Both the position numbers and the translations under genes were made by a program. From contig OX419341.1 in assembly GCA_948470475.1 (NCBI GenBank), positions 22,364,707-22,428,706 on the forward strand: DNA of 64,000 nucleotides. Direction: 5' to 3'. This document shows, in pieces, positions 1 through 13,700 of the stretch; positions within the stretch are counted from its first letter, which is position 1; each line of letters starts with the position of its first letter. The notes below the pieces were generated by a model. It searched no databases and was not told the origin of the DNA. It saw nothing but the letters and a program-made list of their open reading frames with translations. The stretch is from Galaxea fascicularis. Taxonomy: Eukaryota > Cnidaria > Anthozoa > Scleractinia > Euphylliidae.

Positions 1-2995
1 GCAATGCACTGGCATTCACACAGTTATTACACCGTGATAGCTTACTTTATTTTTAAATCTGGTTTGTTTAAGAGCAGTTTACCTGTTTTTGTTTGTAGAT
101 GTCAGCGCGAGGGTACATTAGCCGACGGCCTGAATAAGCCAATCACCCCAGTTGTTTGAAGGTATTCCCTGGCCTCCGAAGAGCCAGCTGTCTTTTATCT
201 TTGCCAAGCCTCTTTGCATCAGGATAAGGGACAAATCTGACACGATTCGCGTCAAGGTCATGGGAAAATTACAACAACCTAAACAAACCTGGGAAAACGT
301 TCCATGACGACGCTTGGAATGAGTTTTTGAACCTGACTTAAGGATGAGCCTCATTGCCTGGTTTATTCTGAACCAGTGAAGATCTAGGGGCCGGCTGCGT
401 AAGCTGCGAAACCATACACCAGACCCTCGACTTGCGTTGAGACTTGTGTCTTGCCAGACTTGCGACTGAATCCCCGACATGCCTCGATTTGCCGAAATCA
501 AGTCCTAGCTATCAAATGCTTCTTTTAGGACTTGTATTTCTGGTGAACTGGACGTTAGATGGAGGCATGAAACTTTTGTAGCGCGCAATGATTAGTTCCA
601 TGAAACGTCCGCATAATTTTAATGTTGTTTCATATCCCCCAATGGTACGTCTTTGCTTCCTCCAAACACGCAACGAAATGAGAGAACTGCGCGTGAAGTA
701 AAATGGAATAAGGGGTGGGTGCAGCCCCGAAAAGTGGGGGAGAGTGTAAGCGCCAAACTTTCTTCTTTCTTGTTGTCATTTTCTGGGACGTCTAAGTGCA
801 ATGCCAACAAGAAAGAGTGGTTTGAAGTTAGGAAGGCTTTATTTGACTAGGATATCAATATTTCCACTGCTATTCGGTTCGTTGGAATTCTAGCTTTTTA
901 CCGTATTTTTGTATAAACGTTTGAAGTCACAGACAATGATTGGGTTGCCTGTGGGATTAGCGAAACAGCTTTCTTGACATTACAGTGTATCCTACATTTT
1001 ATTGTGAATTTATATTGTCAAGTAAACTATTACATCAACATTAGAAATACTGTTAATTAATATTTACAATTGTCACTCGAACCGAATCTGGAACCAAATG
1101 CAAATAGGACCATTCGTACCCATAATGAAAATATACTGGATACCAATTCCGTGACTGTTTGCACTGTATTTGCTCTGTCTACAGGAAACAGTTTTGATCA
1201 GCTTATACACAACTGGGAACCTTGGGTGCCGCTTTACCAAACATGCCTTCAGTGCAACTCATAGCAACAAAACAAACAAGACTTGTTTATGTTTTAAGTT
1301 ATGGAGGGATGCTGGTTCCAGTTACTATTGCAGGGATTTCAATAATTTTTGAAATAGCTGTCTTGGTGGCTCGCAGATGAATCTTTGTTTAATCATCTGA
1401 GTAAAAATCTGCACAACGTAGGCAGCGATGAAAGGTAAATTCTGACAAATTCGGCAACATTATTTACCAGTTCTGGTTTCTAATGAAAGCCCTGCTCTTG
1501 GGATACAGTGTACTTGGCTATGAATATATTCATAAGGCAAAAAAGATAGGTAGGGGGGTGCAACTTTTAAAAACCTTATATCATGAACGTTTAAATGCCG
1601 ATTCCGCTAGAACTTAATAGAGATATTGGGGAAGTGCATAAGGATTGCATTTTACTGAATAGATCCCTCTTTGCGGTAATCTTGTAAGCCACAAAGGAGC
1701 ACAAAGGAAGTTTATTTTACCACTCAGTGATCAGTCAAAACCTCTTCTGTGTCATATCTGACTCCGGTTTTTCTATATCAAGTTTCATTCAAAGTTATTA
1801 ACGTTTAAACTCGCAAAATGTAGCATTCTAGAATTCGAAGCCTCCAATCTTCCCTTCTAAAGCTTATTTGAATCCGCGCAGAATTCTTGGACACAAAATT
1901 ACTTGTTTTTACGCTTCTGACGTCTCTTCCCTAGCAAACAGTGGTAATTTTGATAATCTTAACCCGCGGGCTATTCAAAACCGATTAACTTCTCACGAGA
2001 TATATCATATTAGCAATATATTACCATATATAATATATAAGCAGTGTAAAGAGTAGAATCTTCTAACTTCAAACCAAAATATTTTGTATGACCTTTGTGT
2101 GTGTGTGTTTTGTATTGTATATTACTAAATTTTACTATATTACATTTTATGCATTTCTTCTTGGAAATCTGCATTGTCCTTCAGTTTAACTCTAGCACAT
2201 TTCGATCGCTTTATCTGTAAAAATCAAAGGCTCCTGTGAGCCAGCTAATGGATAAGGAGCATTATAACATTTTGTGTTTACAGCATTTTTTTAGTATTTC
2301 TTAAAATAACTGATGGACAAGAAACCTGTATTGATAGGAATGGAGTGAGTGATCGTGTGAATATTAATTATCTGTGCCCACACCACCTCCCGCTATACCT
2401 CACGGCATGACTACGTCATCCATGAGCTGAAAACAGTCTTTACACTAAAAGTCAATGCCGAGGTCGGAGTTTTTAGATTAAAACTCAGTGGTGCATGACT
2501 TCGCAGTATCCAGAATAAAAATCAATGACGACTTCCCCGTGTACATAATAAACATCAGTTGTGTCTTCACAGCAGGGACCGCGCAGCATTTTTGCGATTT
2601 GGGGGGGGGGGGGGGCTGAATAAAATGCCGGAGGCATGCTCCCCCGGAAATTTTTTGAAATAAATGCTTCTAGAATGGCTAAAAATACATCCCAATATAG
2701 CAGACAGTGAATTCAATTGAAAAAATAAAAAAATTCCAATTTCGTTTTCTACATTTAAATCATGTCTCCAAACATAAAATAAGGACCGAAAAGTTGCGCG
2801 GCTTTGGAAAAAATCAGCATTCATGAAAAATTGGCCATAAAATCAGTTTCCGAGTTTCAGAAAATAAAAAAATAAAAAATCACATTGTTCACAAGGGACC
2901 AAGCTAAAATGTCGGTTATCAGCATTTAAGAGTAGGTTTGAAAACCTGCAATAAAAAAGGCAGGAAACTAAGGAAGCATCTGCACAAATGTTGGA
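1..2995. other. Gene-free left flank
   Basis: No gene recognised. It holds an unassigned 127-codon minus-strand open frame (118-501), AT-rich unique sequence and a G run of about 17 at 2581. The 3' UTR of the Tec-like gene must lie just left of 2996. Confidence 0.5.
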
Positions 2996-4728
2996 TTAGA
3001 GGCTTGTTTGAGGAATTCCCTCCAGCAGTTCTGAAATGTCATCAAAACTGTACACAATCCTCGTGTGGCCGTCTTTGCCTTCTACGACGTACATTGGCGA
3101 TTCTAGGTTGCATAGATCGTCCGTGTCTTCTTCGTCTTGTTGAAATAGAACTTCATTTTCATCAACATCTGATATTTCTATTTCGGGAACCTCAGCTGGT
3201 TGCTCCATTTCTGCATCCGTATCTGCTTCTTCGATGTGCAAGGTTGGAATTGTAAACGGCTTTGTATCGCTTCCATAATGATCTACAGCAGTAGCTGAGT
3301 TGTCTCTCTTCACTTCATGATGGCGGCTGGTTGCAGCATTAGTATTAACACACATCTGCTCGTGTTCACCTTTTTGGTTTCGTGGCGATGACGAGTTCAT
3401 TACTTCCGCTGTGTGTCCATTTTCAAACGTTGCAGCTATTTCTCTGGTTCCGCTTACTTCCCGAACAGAAGGCATAACCACTTCCCCCACTCTCCTTTGA
3501 GTCGTTCTTCGTTCTGATTCCTCATACATTTCCTCGAACTGAATTCCAACAGGGATTTCCTCCTCCAAAATTGCGTTCTTTTCACTATCGTTTTCTCCCG
3601 ATTTCGGAGACTTTTCAATCGAAGATGGACTGATCAGATGCAGAAGCTGCTCTGAAAGCCTCCTCAGACTCGGATCGCGCCTATCTTTCGGTTGCTCATC
3701 CATCCTCGGTGACATGGAAGCCACAGATGCTCTTTTCTTTGGCGCACCGGATTCAGCTTGCCTGAGTTTCATCAAAGACATGTCTGTCAGCAGTTGAAGC
3801 TGATCTCTCTCGCGCTCTGCTTGCTGTCGCTTCTGGGTCATCGTGGAAATCACTTCTTCTAGCCGCTCAATTTCAAACTGCGCTTCCTCCAGCCTGAACT
3901 GGAACTCTTCTTTTTCCTTCACCGCCTGTTCCAAAGCCTCTCGAGTGTCTTTCACCTCTTTTTTGATGGCTTCGCGATCAGACGCAAGGTGATCTCGATG
4001 CTTTACAACGTCATTTAGTTGAGCCTTCAAGCTCTGAATCGTTCGATCGCTCGTTGACATGTACCGCTGGTACTTGTCTTCTAAATGACGAACAGAATCT
4101 CTGCGTTTTGGACTTATCACTTCGGTTGCATCAAAGTCCTTGCCAACAGTTTTCAGAGCTGCCATGAGCTCATCCCTTTCAAGAATAGTATCGTCGAACA
4201 TGGATTTCAAGTCGTGCAAATTCTTCTCACTTTCGTATTTATACAAAGTGTACTTCTCTTCTGTGAGCCGTTTGACCTCTTCCGCTAGGTACCGGGCCTG
4301 CTCAGCCTCAGCTGCGCGATCGTTTGCCTCGTTCAAGCGCACTAGAAACGTCTTTGTTATCGTTTCAACTTCTTTCAGACACTTCGTCTCTGCTTCTTGA
4401 ACTTGGCTAAGGATCGATTCTTTTGCCGCTTCGGCTCGTTTTTGCAAAGCTTTTGCTTTCAATGCTGCTAACTCTGCGTGTTTAAGGCGTTCTTTGAGTT
4501 CTTCCTGGGTAGAGGAAACCTTCACGTCACTATTGTCCCAGTCCATTGCCAAGTCGTCATCCTCAAAAATATCTACGGTTGACTTAATTTTCCTTTTCGT
4601 CTTGGGCTTGTTTAGGGAAATTGTGACAGCTTCCTCGGCTAGTCCGTGAACATTTAGTGGATCTGATAGTAGATAACCAATGCTAGTTTTAGCTATTACA
4701 TTTTGTATGTGGTTAGCATTCTGAGGAC
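2996..4728 (-). CDS. Last exon: long coiled coil and acidic C-terminal tail
   Basis: A 1733-nt open exon coding 576 residues and TAA. Its first 61 codons or so contain no ATG, so it needs an upstream exon. The acceptor at 4730-4729 (TTTGAG) gives the phase required by the donor of the last kinase exon at 5107, so the simplest model fuses it to the pseudokinase. The first 70 residues include GYLLSDPLNVHGLAEEA and a lysine-rich patch. Then comes about 200 residues of heptad-type coiled coil rich in E, K, L and A, a Ser/Pro region (SPSSIEKSPKSGEN), and a very acidic end (EEDTDDL). I do not recognise a homologue. It could instead be the final exon of a separate gene with an unseen first exon. If the last kinase exon is not spliced, the protein ends SLEGKRHRFT. 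Confidence 0.65.
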
Positions 4729-7700
4729 CTCAAATGAAGAACGAGCTGCAGCCACTCCTTATTTTTGTATTTGTTACAACAAGTAAATGAAAATCAATGG
4801 GTCACTTACAGGTTAAGCATTCCACAAAAACGTTTTGATCTATTCAGCTTTATTAGCAAGTCTAAGACTTCGTTGAACATCAAAATTGTTGAGACTTGTT
4901 TTTGAAAGATTCATCGACATACCATTCTTCACGCTGTAATACCCTGCCCTTAACCTTTAATACAAAGACATTATTTTCATGTTTCCACTGATGCAAATGT
5001 AAACTGTGATAATCAGGCGTGCTGACGTTTGGCAACATAGCCCGTTCATCGGTTGCAATGAACACAAAATCACCTTTGGGCAGTCACGTGAACCGATGAC
5101 GCTTACCTTCCAAAGACTGTGAAGAGCAGCTGGGAGTCGATGATCCAGTTTTAATCGAGACTTGATCCCGAAGTTCTTGAAAGGTAGGACGAGCGCTGGC
5201 ATCCTATGTGCGAAGGAAAACGCAACGGAAGTTCGTAAGATATGAGTTCGAGAGAAATAGGGCAGACCGGGAAGAGGTTACTATGTTCTTCAAGAGCGTC
5301 ACCGTTTAATTTTGTTTTTGTTTGGTTCCCCTCGATCTCTGCTTTTCTATTGTCAGCTGAAAGTAGGATCTTTTTTTATAATCTGAATTTGTTGTAGCTT
5401 TTGTTAGATCTCATATTTATCGGTATCATGGGCCGTCTATAAAGGAAAGCATTACTCGTTTTGTGCTCTGCAGCTGCCGGTTGCAATGGAAAGCCCCATT
5501 TTTCGTTCATGGGGTATTTATATGGCATGATTCAAGCAGCACCGCTTTGTGATTTTGAGTAAGGAAAAAGATTCCTGTATCCTATACAGTAACACGACGC
5601 ATCCGTGCAGAAAACCACTGCAAACTTTTTGGTACATTTTAATTTTCTGCTCGTGCTTTGCGTTGTTTTGTTTTCGTGTACTTGGTTCTTGTTGCATTGT
5701 CTGTACCTGTATAACATTCATACCTTTTTAAGGCACAGTGCGATCTTATCCACGAAGCACCCAAGGTGGTCCAATGATTCATTTGCCGTTTTTAATTCTA
5801 AAACCTAAAAGAAAAATAAAGTACAATCCAAACTTTTTTAAAAACAGTTGAGTATTTTGCTTGGTAAAGTATAAGTATGACGTATGCAATCAGGCAATAA
5901 TAGAATACTATAAGTGGTCGATTCTCCGTACCTGCTCTAAAGCTGCGATGGAATGCGCACCCACGGTAACAACGGTAAAGATGAACAAACCTGGAAATAT
6001 CAGAGGTCAATCGACACACGTAGAGTCATTATTAAAGAACGGCCCACAAAAAGTTTAGGTGATCTGATAGGAATAGAAGTGTTATTTTGTATACAGTGTT
6101 CGAACTCAGCAATATATATGTTCTAGAAGCGGGTTGCTTTCCCTATTTGGTTGTAGCAACGAAATGCTACTTTAGGATTGGATGGCGATCGTTTGGATCG
6201 AATTAATTAAAAAAAGGGCTAAGGACATTCAAAGAGATATTCTGTTTCGTGTTTCAACTGACTTTGACCTTGTCATGTTAGGCCACTTGGAAGTTCAATT
6301 TAGCTTTATCGATCGCTGCAATCAAAATCAGGTGACCACCTAAACAAATTCTATTGAGATTTACTTATTAAACTAAAGCACAGTGGTCTTCAAGTTTGTT
6401 ATGAGGGTATTCTAGCTTATGATTACTTGCTTACCAAACGCCCAGACATCAGAAGGGAACCCTCCCGTAGAGTGACTTAGCTCAGGGGCTGGAATAGCCA
6501 CCTTGTTCTTGTAGACATCATCAGACAGCGGTCGTTTGCACCAGGGAGACCTGGATTCATTGAAAAGCACTGTAAACTGCTGTAGAATTCCCAACTAAAG
6601 TAACGGATGGCCGTTACTATCGGATTTTGTAGCGTAAAGGGGCCGCAGTGGTGAAAGTAGTCTTTTCATCATACCGCAGGTAGCTCAGTTTTGGTGATTT
6701 CAATGTAAATACAATTACACCAGAAGTATAAATATTATACGCGTTCCAGAGACTTTATGCTACATTTGGATCAAATCTCAGTCCATCCAAATTGAGATAA
6801 TTTCGGCTCATCTATCTTGCACACGGTGTAGTCCAAATATTTTAACACGTTCTAGTGATCTCATGCAATGTGGATACAAATCGATCGGTAGTTACGATCG
6901 ATGGCCTAAGCCTATTGTTTATTTCACTGTAAATAAGAAAGAGGAGGCACATTCTTCGTGTTCCAGTGACTTATGTTTCATAGAGACAATATAATTATAT
7001 AGTCAAATATACTAACTGAAACGGTACATTAAATACAATAAGGCATTTTGTAGTTGTTGAGCGGTCGATTCAAGTAACGGGCTGCTTCTTTCGGGGGAAT
7101 TGTGACTTTCCGGGGGAGGTTGGGTGGGCGCTATTTTCGGGGTTTTTGGGAAGATAAAAATTAACGCTACTTTTGATGGAGCTTTTCTAAAACAATGATG
7201 TTAGCGGGTCTTACCTCGCACAGTGAAAGCCAGAAATCTTTACTTGTCCCTTGTCACCAACAAAACAATTCTTGGGTACCTAATTTTGGGAACAACCACA
7301 AAATTAGGTACCAAAGTTATAATTATCATTATAAATTGACCTCTATACATATACTGACTACACCTGGAGTTTATCAATATTTGGCGCCCATTATCTAACA
7401 AATTCCGCTGGACATTCCCATCTCGTTGCCATTTCACCATGTAAAGCCATTGCAAAGAGCACTCGCGAAGAAGTTAAAGAGACATGTCAAGGGAGGGAAA
7501 CAATAATCCGTAGCCTTAACAAAAACTTGTCAACAGCCTTCTCAAGGACCAATTTTCTTCACAGCTACACTGTAAGGCAACTACTGATTTCAACTACGCT
7601 GTAAGGCACCTGTTAATCCTTTAAACCCTAAGAGTGATCAGCATCAAATTTCTCCTCGTTATATCAATGCTTTACAAAACAGTGCATGGTCACGAGAATT

Positions 7701-10700
7701 TAGCACAGCATCACACGATTAATTTACTTGGCATTTTAACAACTTGTCCTTGCTACTTCTATAGGAATTGTGTAGGTGTAACAAATAGTAAATTAAATTT
7801 TGATCTTAAGGGCAAATTGTTCAGATGTGTTTGAGTTTCTCTTTCCTCATACGTTCAGCATCATTTGACTTACCAATTCTCCATGTTGTACGGAACTGTC
7901 ATGCAGGTACACCATTCCGTTGATTATGTAGGTCAGGATGTTTCCCAGCTCAGAAGGATGGGAAACAAGAAGAGACGAATTTCTTTTAAGATATTCCGAA
8001 AGGTCACCTGGATAAATCCAAAAATGATAAGTTGAAGTTGGATGGTTTGTGTACTTTAGAGAAATGCAAAAACGGCCAAAGTTTCCAGGTTTCCGGATAT
8101 GTCGCCTTATTCTTCGCGATGTGTCGTTTTTTGTATAAGCGTTTGTTAGCTTACCAGTTACGAGCACTTTAATACTAACTCTCAAACTGCAAGGTCTTGG
8201 TCATAGAACTGTTTTATGTATGTGATGTTTTCCGACCAAGTTAAGATAACCCCATCTCGTTCACCAGTTGCTAAGATGGGTTTTAAATAAACATGAAGTG
8301 TGGTTTGCATGTGTCAGTGCAGACCTCACGAACTGCCAGAACAATCTCCTGGGTTTTGTTCAGATTGCGTATGATGAAAAGAGGTAAATAAAAAACAAAG
8401 CATATTACCATTACATAGGTTTTCGTGAACAAAGAAGTTGCGAGGTCCTTTTGATCCAACTCCATATAACCGCACTATATTGTCGTGGTTTAAGGTCCTG
8501 TAAAATGTCAAGGAAATTTCATATGAATGATAGGGAGTTAATTATATGGGCGTTTTGTTTCTATCAATGGACAATAAGTGACAATGATCAACTCCATTTC
8601 TAGTCTAGAATAAATAAACTGTTGGTAATGGTCTCTAAAGAAAACGAAGGGATTGGCCTCTTTGAGTAATTACTGAAGATTTATTTTGTAGAGGAGCAGG
8701 GCTGACGCAGTGGTTAGAGCTTGCCTTCCACCAATGCGTCCCGGGTTCGATTATATTCCCAGACTCGGCGGGTCTTCAGTGGGCTGAGTTTGTTGGTTCT
8801 CTACTCTGTTCCGAGAGGTTTTTCTCCGGGTACTCCGGTTTTCCCCTCAAAAACCAACATTTGATTTGATTTGATTGTAGGTTGATTTCAAGTTCATTTG
8901 AAATCCCAATAAGTAAAGTCCCCCCCCCCCCCCCCTCCCTCCTTAATAAGTAAAGCACTAGACTAACAAAGACCAACTCTGTCAGGACAAGTTAGTGGTT
9001 AATCTGGGACGATTGAGAGAGAAAAAGTTTTCCTCCTCTCCCTTAACCCCCGTCCCCCTTGCTTTGTCACTCGTCCCACATCTTTAACTCACTCGTCCAA
9101 TATGGCAACCGGATGTGCCGGGCTTCGAACTCTCGCGCATGGAAACTACGGTCTGCAAGCAGACTACTCGGCATTAACCAGGGTTCGTAGCTAACCGGTG
9201 TGTCAATTTCTGCCAGCACTGTATATGTATAAGTAGTCTTTTATATGTACATCTACAAGCTAATTAACACCTGCACGAGACGAACTTTTTCGTACTTACA
9301 TCATCAACCGTGACTGGTTGCGAAACCTTTCTTTAAGGATGTCCGAGCTCCCCTCCGGCAGAACATGAATCAAAGCATCTTTATTTTGAAACTTTCCGCT
9401 AATAACACTCTAAAGGAAAAGACAGTCAAAAAAGAACAATTTTCGTCGTATCATCAGCCAGAGGTGATAGAAGAAACGCGGTCAAAACAGTCGAATATTG
9501 AACGCTCTTAGAAACTACTGGGTTATGCCACCAGAGAAGAACTTTAGCTTTTGGCCAGTGGTAAACTAGGAAACAGATGTTCGATAAAATAAAGTGACGC
9601 ACTTTGTACTGCTGTATTTAGGTGCGCAACAGCCCTGCAGTTTTGCGTTGCAATATGTTGTATGCATGATAATTAAAGATTGTTTTGTCACATTTTAATT
9701 CAACGAGAAGCAATAAACTGTTTCTTCATGAGTCTAGAAATTATGTTTCTTTGGTTAAAAAAAGAACGTAAATAAACACATAGATAAATAGATAAATATT
9801 TTACGGATAAAAATAAATCCCCTTACCCATGGCAAACTTGAGACTGTCTCCTCTTTTGCGTCGATCTCTGCCCAATCCACCTTCCAGATTTCTGAACAGA
9901 CACAAAAAGCAATTAGTTAAACAGCATTAGCTTGATGGTAAAAATCCCTTATGCAGAGTGTGACATTTCCAAACAGTCAAGGTACGTCCCAGCTGTTCAA
10001 TGCGTCACAGCCATCATTTTGAACTAAGAATAGGAAACTGAAAGTCAGTTTTAAATTTGTTAAGGTGGTTTAAGTCCTGATAGTTAATCATTCTGATCCT
10101 ATAAATGGGTTCGTGGCAGACACTGGTTGATCACGTTATTTACTAAATTTGCTTCTTATTGTGTTTGTCTGTTTCTTGTTTGTTTATATTTCTGTTCCTA
10201 GTTTTTCTTTTTTTCGTTGGAATTAAAAACACAATGAGCCTCATACCATCTGCGTTTTTGAGGGCTGGATATTTCTCCAGGGTTATTCCTACAGCTGCAA
10301 CAAAGATATAACAAAAGAAGTATTCCTTGATCTTATAAAAAAATAAAATAGGGAATATAACTAACTCAAGGTTAGGGAAAAAAAATCCGATTTGCAGCTC
10401 TAAGAACTTTGCGATGTTCATACTCTTATCGGAAAAAATATATACAAGACAACGTGCTGACAATTTGTCACAGTGGACCCTTCGTCCACTTACTGTATCA
10501 ACTATCTTCTCTAGTGATTTTGTAATATTTAGGTTAAGAAATGATAGATGTCTTATGTAGGAACAATAACCTTAATGCAAGTCTCACCAGGCGATGAGGA
10601 CTACTGGATGTGAATCGAATCATTTGCATCATCAACTGAATAGTATGGTTGAAATGTCAACCGTAAAGACACTGGCCAGGTAACGTTCTGAGCGTTACCT

Positions 10701-13700
10701 TAGCGTGTCGTTAATTTGGAATAGTTCGATCACTGTGGAAGTATTAACACTTTTAATTTACCAAACCAAATGAGTTTATAATATCAAGAGAGCCAACTAC
10801 CTTTTCGCGGAAAGGTTCTCAGTTTGTCATAGAAAGTTAAACAGGCTCCTGGCAGGTTATGTTACTTCTTTGCAGCATCACAGTTTCTTTAGGAACACAC
10901 CCGCTTGCCGTTATAGTTGTGTATCATTGTATAAAGATTAGGCACTCTAATTGTTTGTAACTGTTACTTGTTGCAGGCTAGAAATTATACCCGCATTCAA
11001 GTGCCCTCCTTCGTCGGTTAATAGAACTGATAGTCTACTCTTTAGAAATTCCATTGGTCACTGGATGGAGGGCGAAGTCTTATTGAGATGGTTTCTTTGA
11101 CCCTCTGCTCCGCTCAGTTAGACAGTGAAATGAAGAGTAAGGTGGGAGCTTTTGCAGAAGGGAGAAAGTGAGTGGGTGGGTCACCGTCAGTGTAAACTTA
11201 ACGGTGTTGTTATTTGGGTAATACCGTCCTGTTGTTAGTAGCAATGATTAAGAGGGCTGACTAGACGCTAAATATATCATTTCGTGCATCTATATATGTC
11301 ATGTTCCTTAGAAATGGATCTGCCTGTGTATCATATATACCCTACCAGGTTCACGAGGAATTTTTTCAATAAAGAACCAAAACCGAAAATCCGTAGTCAA
11401 CCGGTCGACTTCATCTGCTGTTAGCATTGGAAATGTGCTGGATCTGTATTAAGAAGACTCTCGATTACAGCGCTTTTAAAAAGGCAATGGCTCCTAAGGT
11501 TCTTAAAATAGCTTTTAAAGTTATGTTTTCTATTTGTGACTCGGACACTCATGATCGATGTAAATCCATCTTACTAGCATGTTGTTTACACTGGTCCAGT
11601 AACTGTTGTATGCTGTCAAACTGCAGAAAGTTTGCATAAGACACGGCATCCGACTCATCCTTGACTCGATACTTCTGGGTGGTTTCGTCCAGAAGGACCT
11701 CCATGTGCTTCACAGTCCTTTCTGTTCTGTAATAATGAGTCATGAGAGGGACAGACCATTACAAAAGTGATATGGTTATGGGGGGGGGGGGGGGGGTGGT
11801 GAAAGGGTGGGGGGAAAATCCAAAAAAATGTCTTGCAAGATTTAAGGACAAGAAAAATAATCGTCCAAAGAAGAAGACAAAGAAAAGAAAAATCGTGCAC
11901 ATTAACAAAAAAAAAGAAAAGGAAGAAAGAAAAAAGAAAAGAAACACACACACACAAGCAACGGGCGAGAAAAACAAAGTCATGAAAACCACCATTTTCC
12001 ACTTCGTCCCCCATATCATTTTTCTGACTTGTCTGTTCCTAGGAAAGGGAACGTTTTTTGTTGAGTTTTATTGAGGAATTCTGAAAAGGTTATTGATGAT
12101 ATCAGATGGCCTTCAGTTAGCCAAAACCACTCCTACCTCTACGAGGCCTTGGTGTCCAGAAAATAACCTACCGCTTTGAATAAAGAAAAGCGCATAACCT
12201 TTCAAAACTCTTAAAATTTACAACCATACCTTAAAAAGTACCTGATTGAAAGAGGTAATTGAACCCAAGAACAACAGTCTTAGTATCAATCCTGATCAGA
12301 AAGCTATTATTTGATTGTTAGGGTCTTTGCTAATTGCCTCTTGCTTTGCTTTGTGAGAGCTACAAAGCACCCTTGACACTATTAAAGTGTGACTGGAACG
12401 CAACTCTTGACAAGAGACATCCATTTCATCAGTTACACAGCTTTAAGCCTTAATTGTACTCACTAGAGCACAATTATTAGCATACGTTTAGGGCACAAAG
12501 TCCCCAATCCAATTAAATCGGTGTTGTACATGTCTTACGTTGCATCTGCACAAATAAAGAGTAAATAAGACTCACCGAAAAGAGAGAATAGTCCTGGTTC
12601 CCAGGCGACTAGTTCTTAAAATGAAACAGCCTGGTACCTACAATGCAGATCATAACACTTTGGGTCACCTGACAAACTTGAGCGAAAACTATAGAAGATT
12701 TCACTACGCACACTTCTACACTTATACTCTGAAACTAATGTTGTTCTTTTATTGGTTTCTTTAGAACCCCCCTCCCCCCAGACTCCAGCCGTCGATGGAC
12801 GCATCTGTTTTTTCGCGACCGCTAAAAATCAACATTGTAATGGGTGGGGGGAGGGGGGGGGGGGGTAAAGCGGCAATTGTCCCAAGACTTTTGTCCTGTA
12901 TTTTAGCAGATAATAGATGGATCTCTAACTGAAGTCAACAAATCCGCCAAACACCGAATCTAAGGCTTCCTTACGGCCCATGTCCAAAGATTAACAATTT
13001 ACCAAAGTCTGCATTTGAGGATGTCCAACACCGACGAACCTTCATATTTGAAATTGTATTCTTTCGAAGACGTCTTGGTTAGACATGGACCATGACTTAC
13101 GTTATCTATCTAACATTCAAACCTAACCCTAACACCCGTGATCATGATTCCTGACTATTGATTTCACATTCTTTCACGATTTCGTATTTCGGCCTGAATG
13201 GGCCGTGTGACAGGAGTGAATGACGCGTTCAGGTGCGTAGGCGACTGCAACAAAATAAGAAGCGAAGGAACGAACGTTCGCTAATTAAACACCAAAAGGA
13301 TGAAACGAGAATGACGTGAGAAAGCCTTTGAGGTAGGACTGCCACACTAGAAATGCATACCTGGTCTCTGAGGATAGCTGCTGTTATAGTCGTAGGAATT
13401 TCATCAAAAAACCATCTGTTATTTTGAAACACGACATAACATGGTTAGTCAGTGTATGTGTGAGAATAAAGGTAATCCTGTTTTTAAAGGAAGGCGGAAC
13501 ACTACTATTGCCAACTTTCACTGAGTTGTTTTCACTTACGGAAAGATTGAGAAAAACTCTCAATTAAAAGTCTTCTTAATAATAATGACGCAAAGAGATG
13601 TTTAATAAGTACAAACGTTCGAAGGGGTGCTGTCTTACATTGACCACAGTGAACGTTAACCATGACAAACTCTTCGAACAGCAAAAAAATGACAAAGTAA

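Noticed and set aside
118..501. 127-codon minus-strand open frame at the left edge
   Set aside because: No recognisable domain, no ATG at its start (TTG) and no clear splice partners.
4880..5073. Open frame (FIATDERAMLPNV...) phase-compatible with the last kinase exon donor at 5107
   Set aside because: It would need a 33-base intron, shorter than metazoan introns can normally be. Kept only as an alternative C-terminus for the Tec-like protein.
7360..7410. Minus-strand peptide RNLLDNGRQILIN resembling a kinase catalytic loop
   Set aside because: Its splice phases do not fit between the exons at 8007-7874 and 6594-6435, which join directly in phase 0 without it.
5107..9891. JAK-type JH2 domain or receptor guanylyl cyclase kinase-homology domain
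   Set aside because: The HGE motif suggested these at first, but the upstream PH and BTK zinc motif and Tec-type SH2 end (LEKYP) place it in the Tec family.
11742..12074. Gly/Lys-rich plus-strand open frame
   Set aside because: Low-complexity G and A runs; the opposite strand holds the SH2 exons of the Tec-like gene.
13180..13250. Strong acceptor (TTTTGTTGCAG) after SH2 exon 9 as start of the FLVR exon
   Set aside because: The frame that follows has no SH2-like pattern and no donor in the required phase; 12038-11956 fits better.
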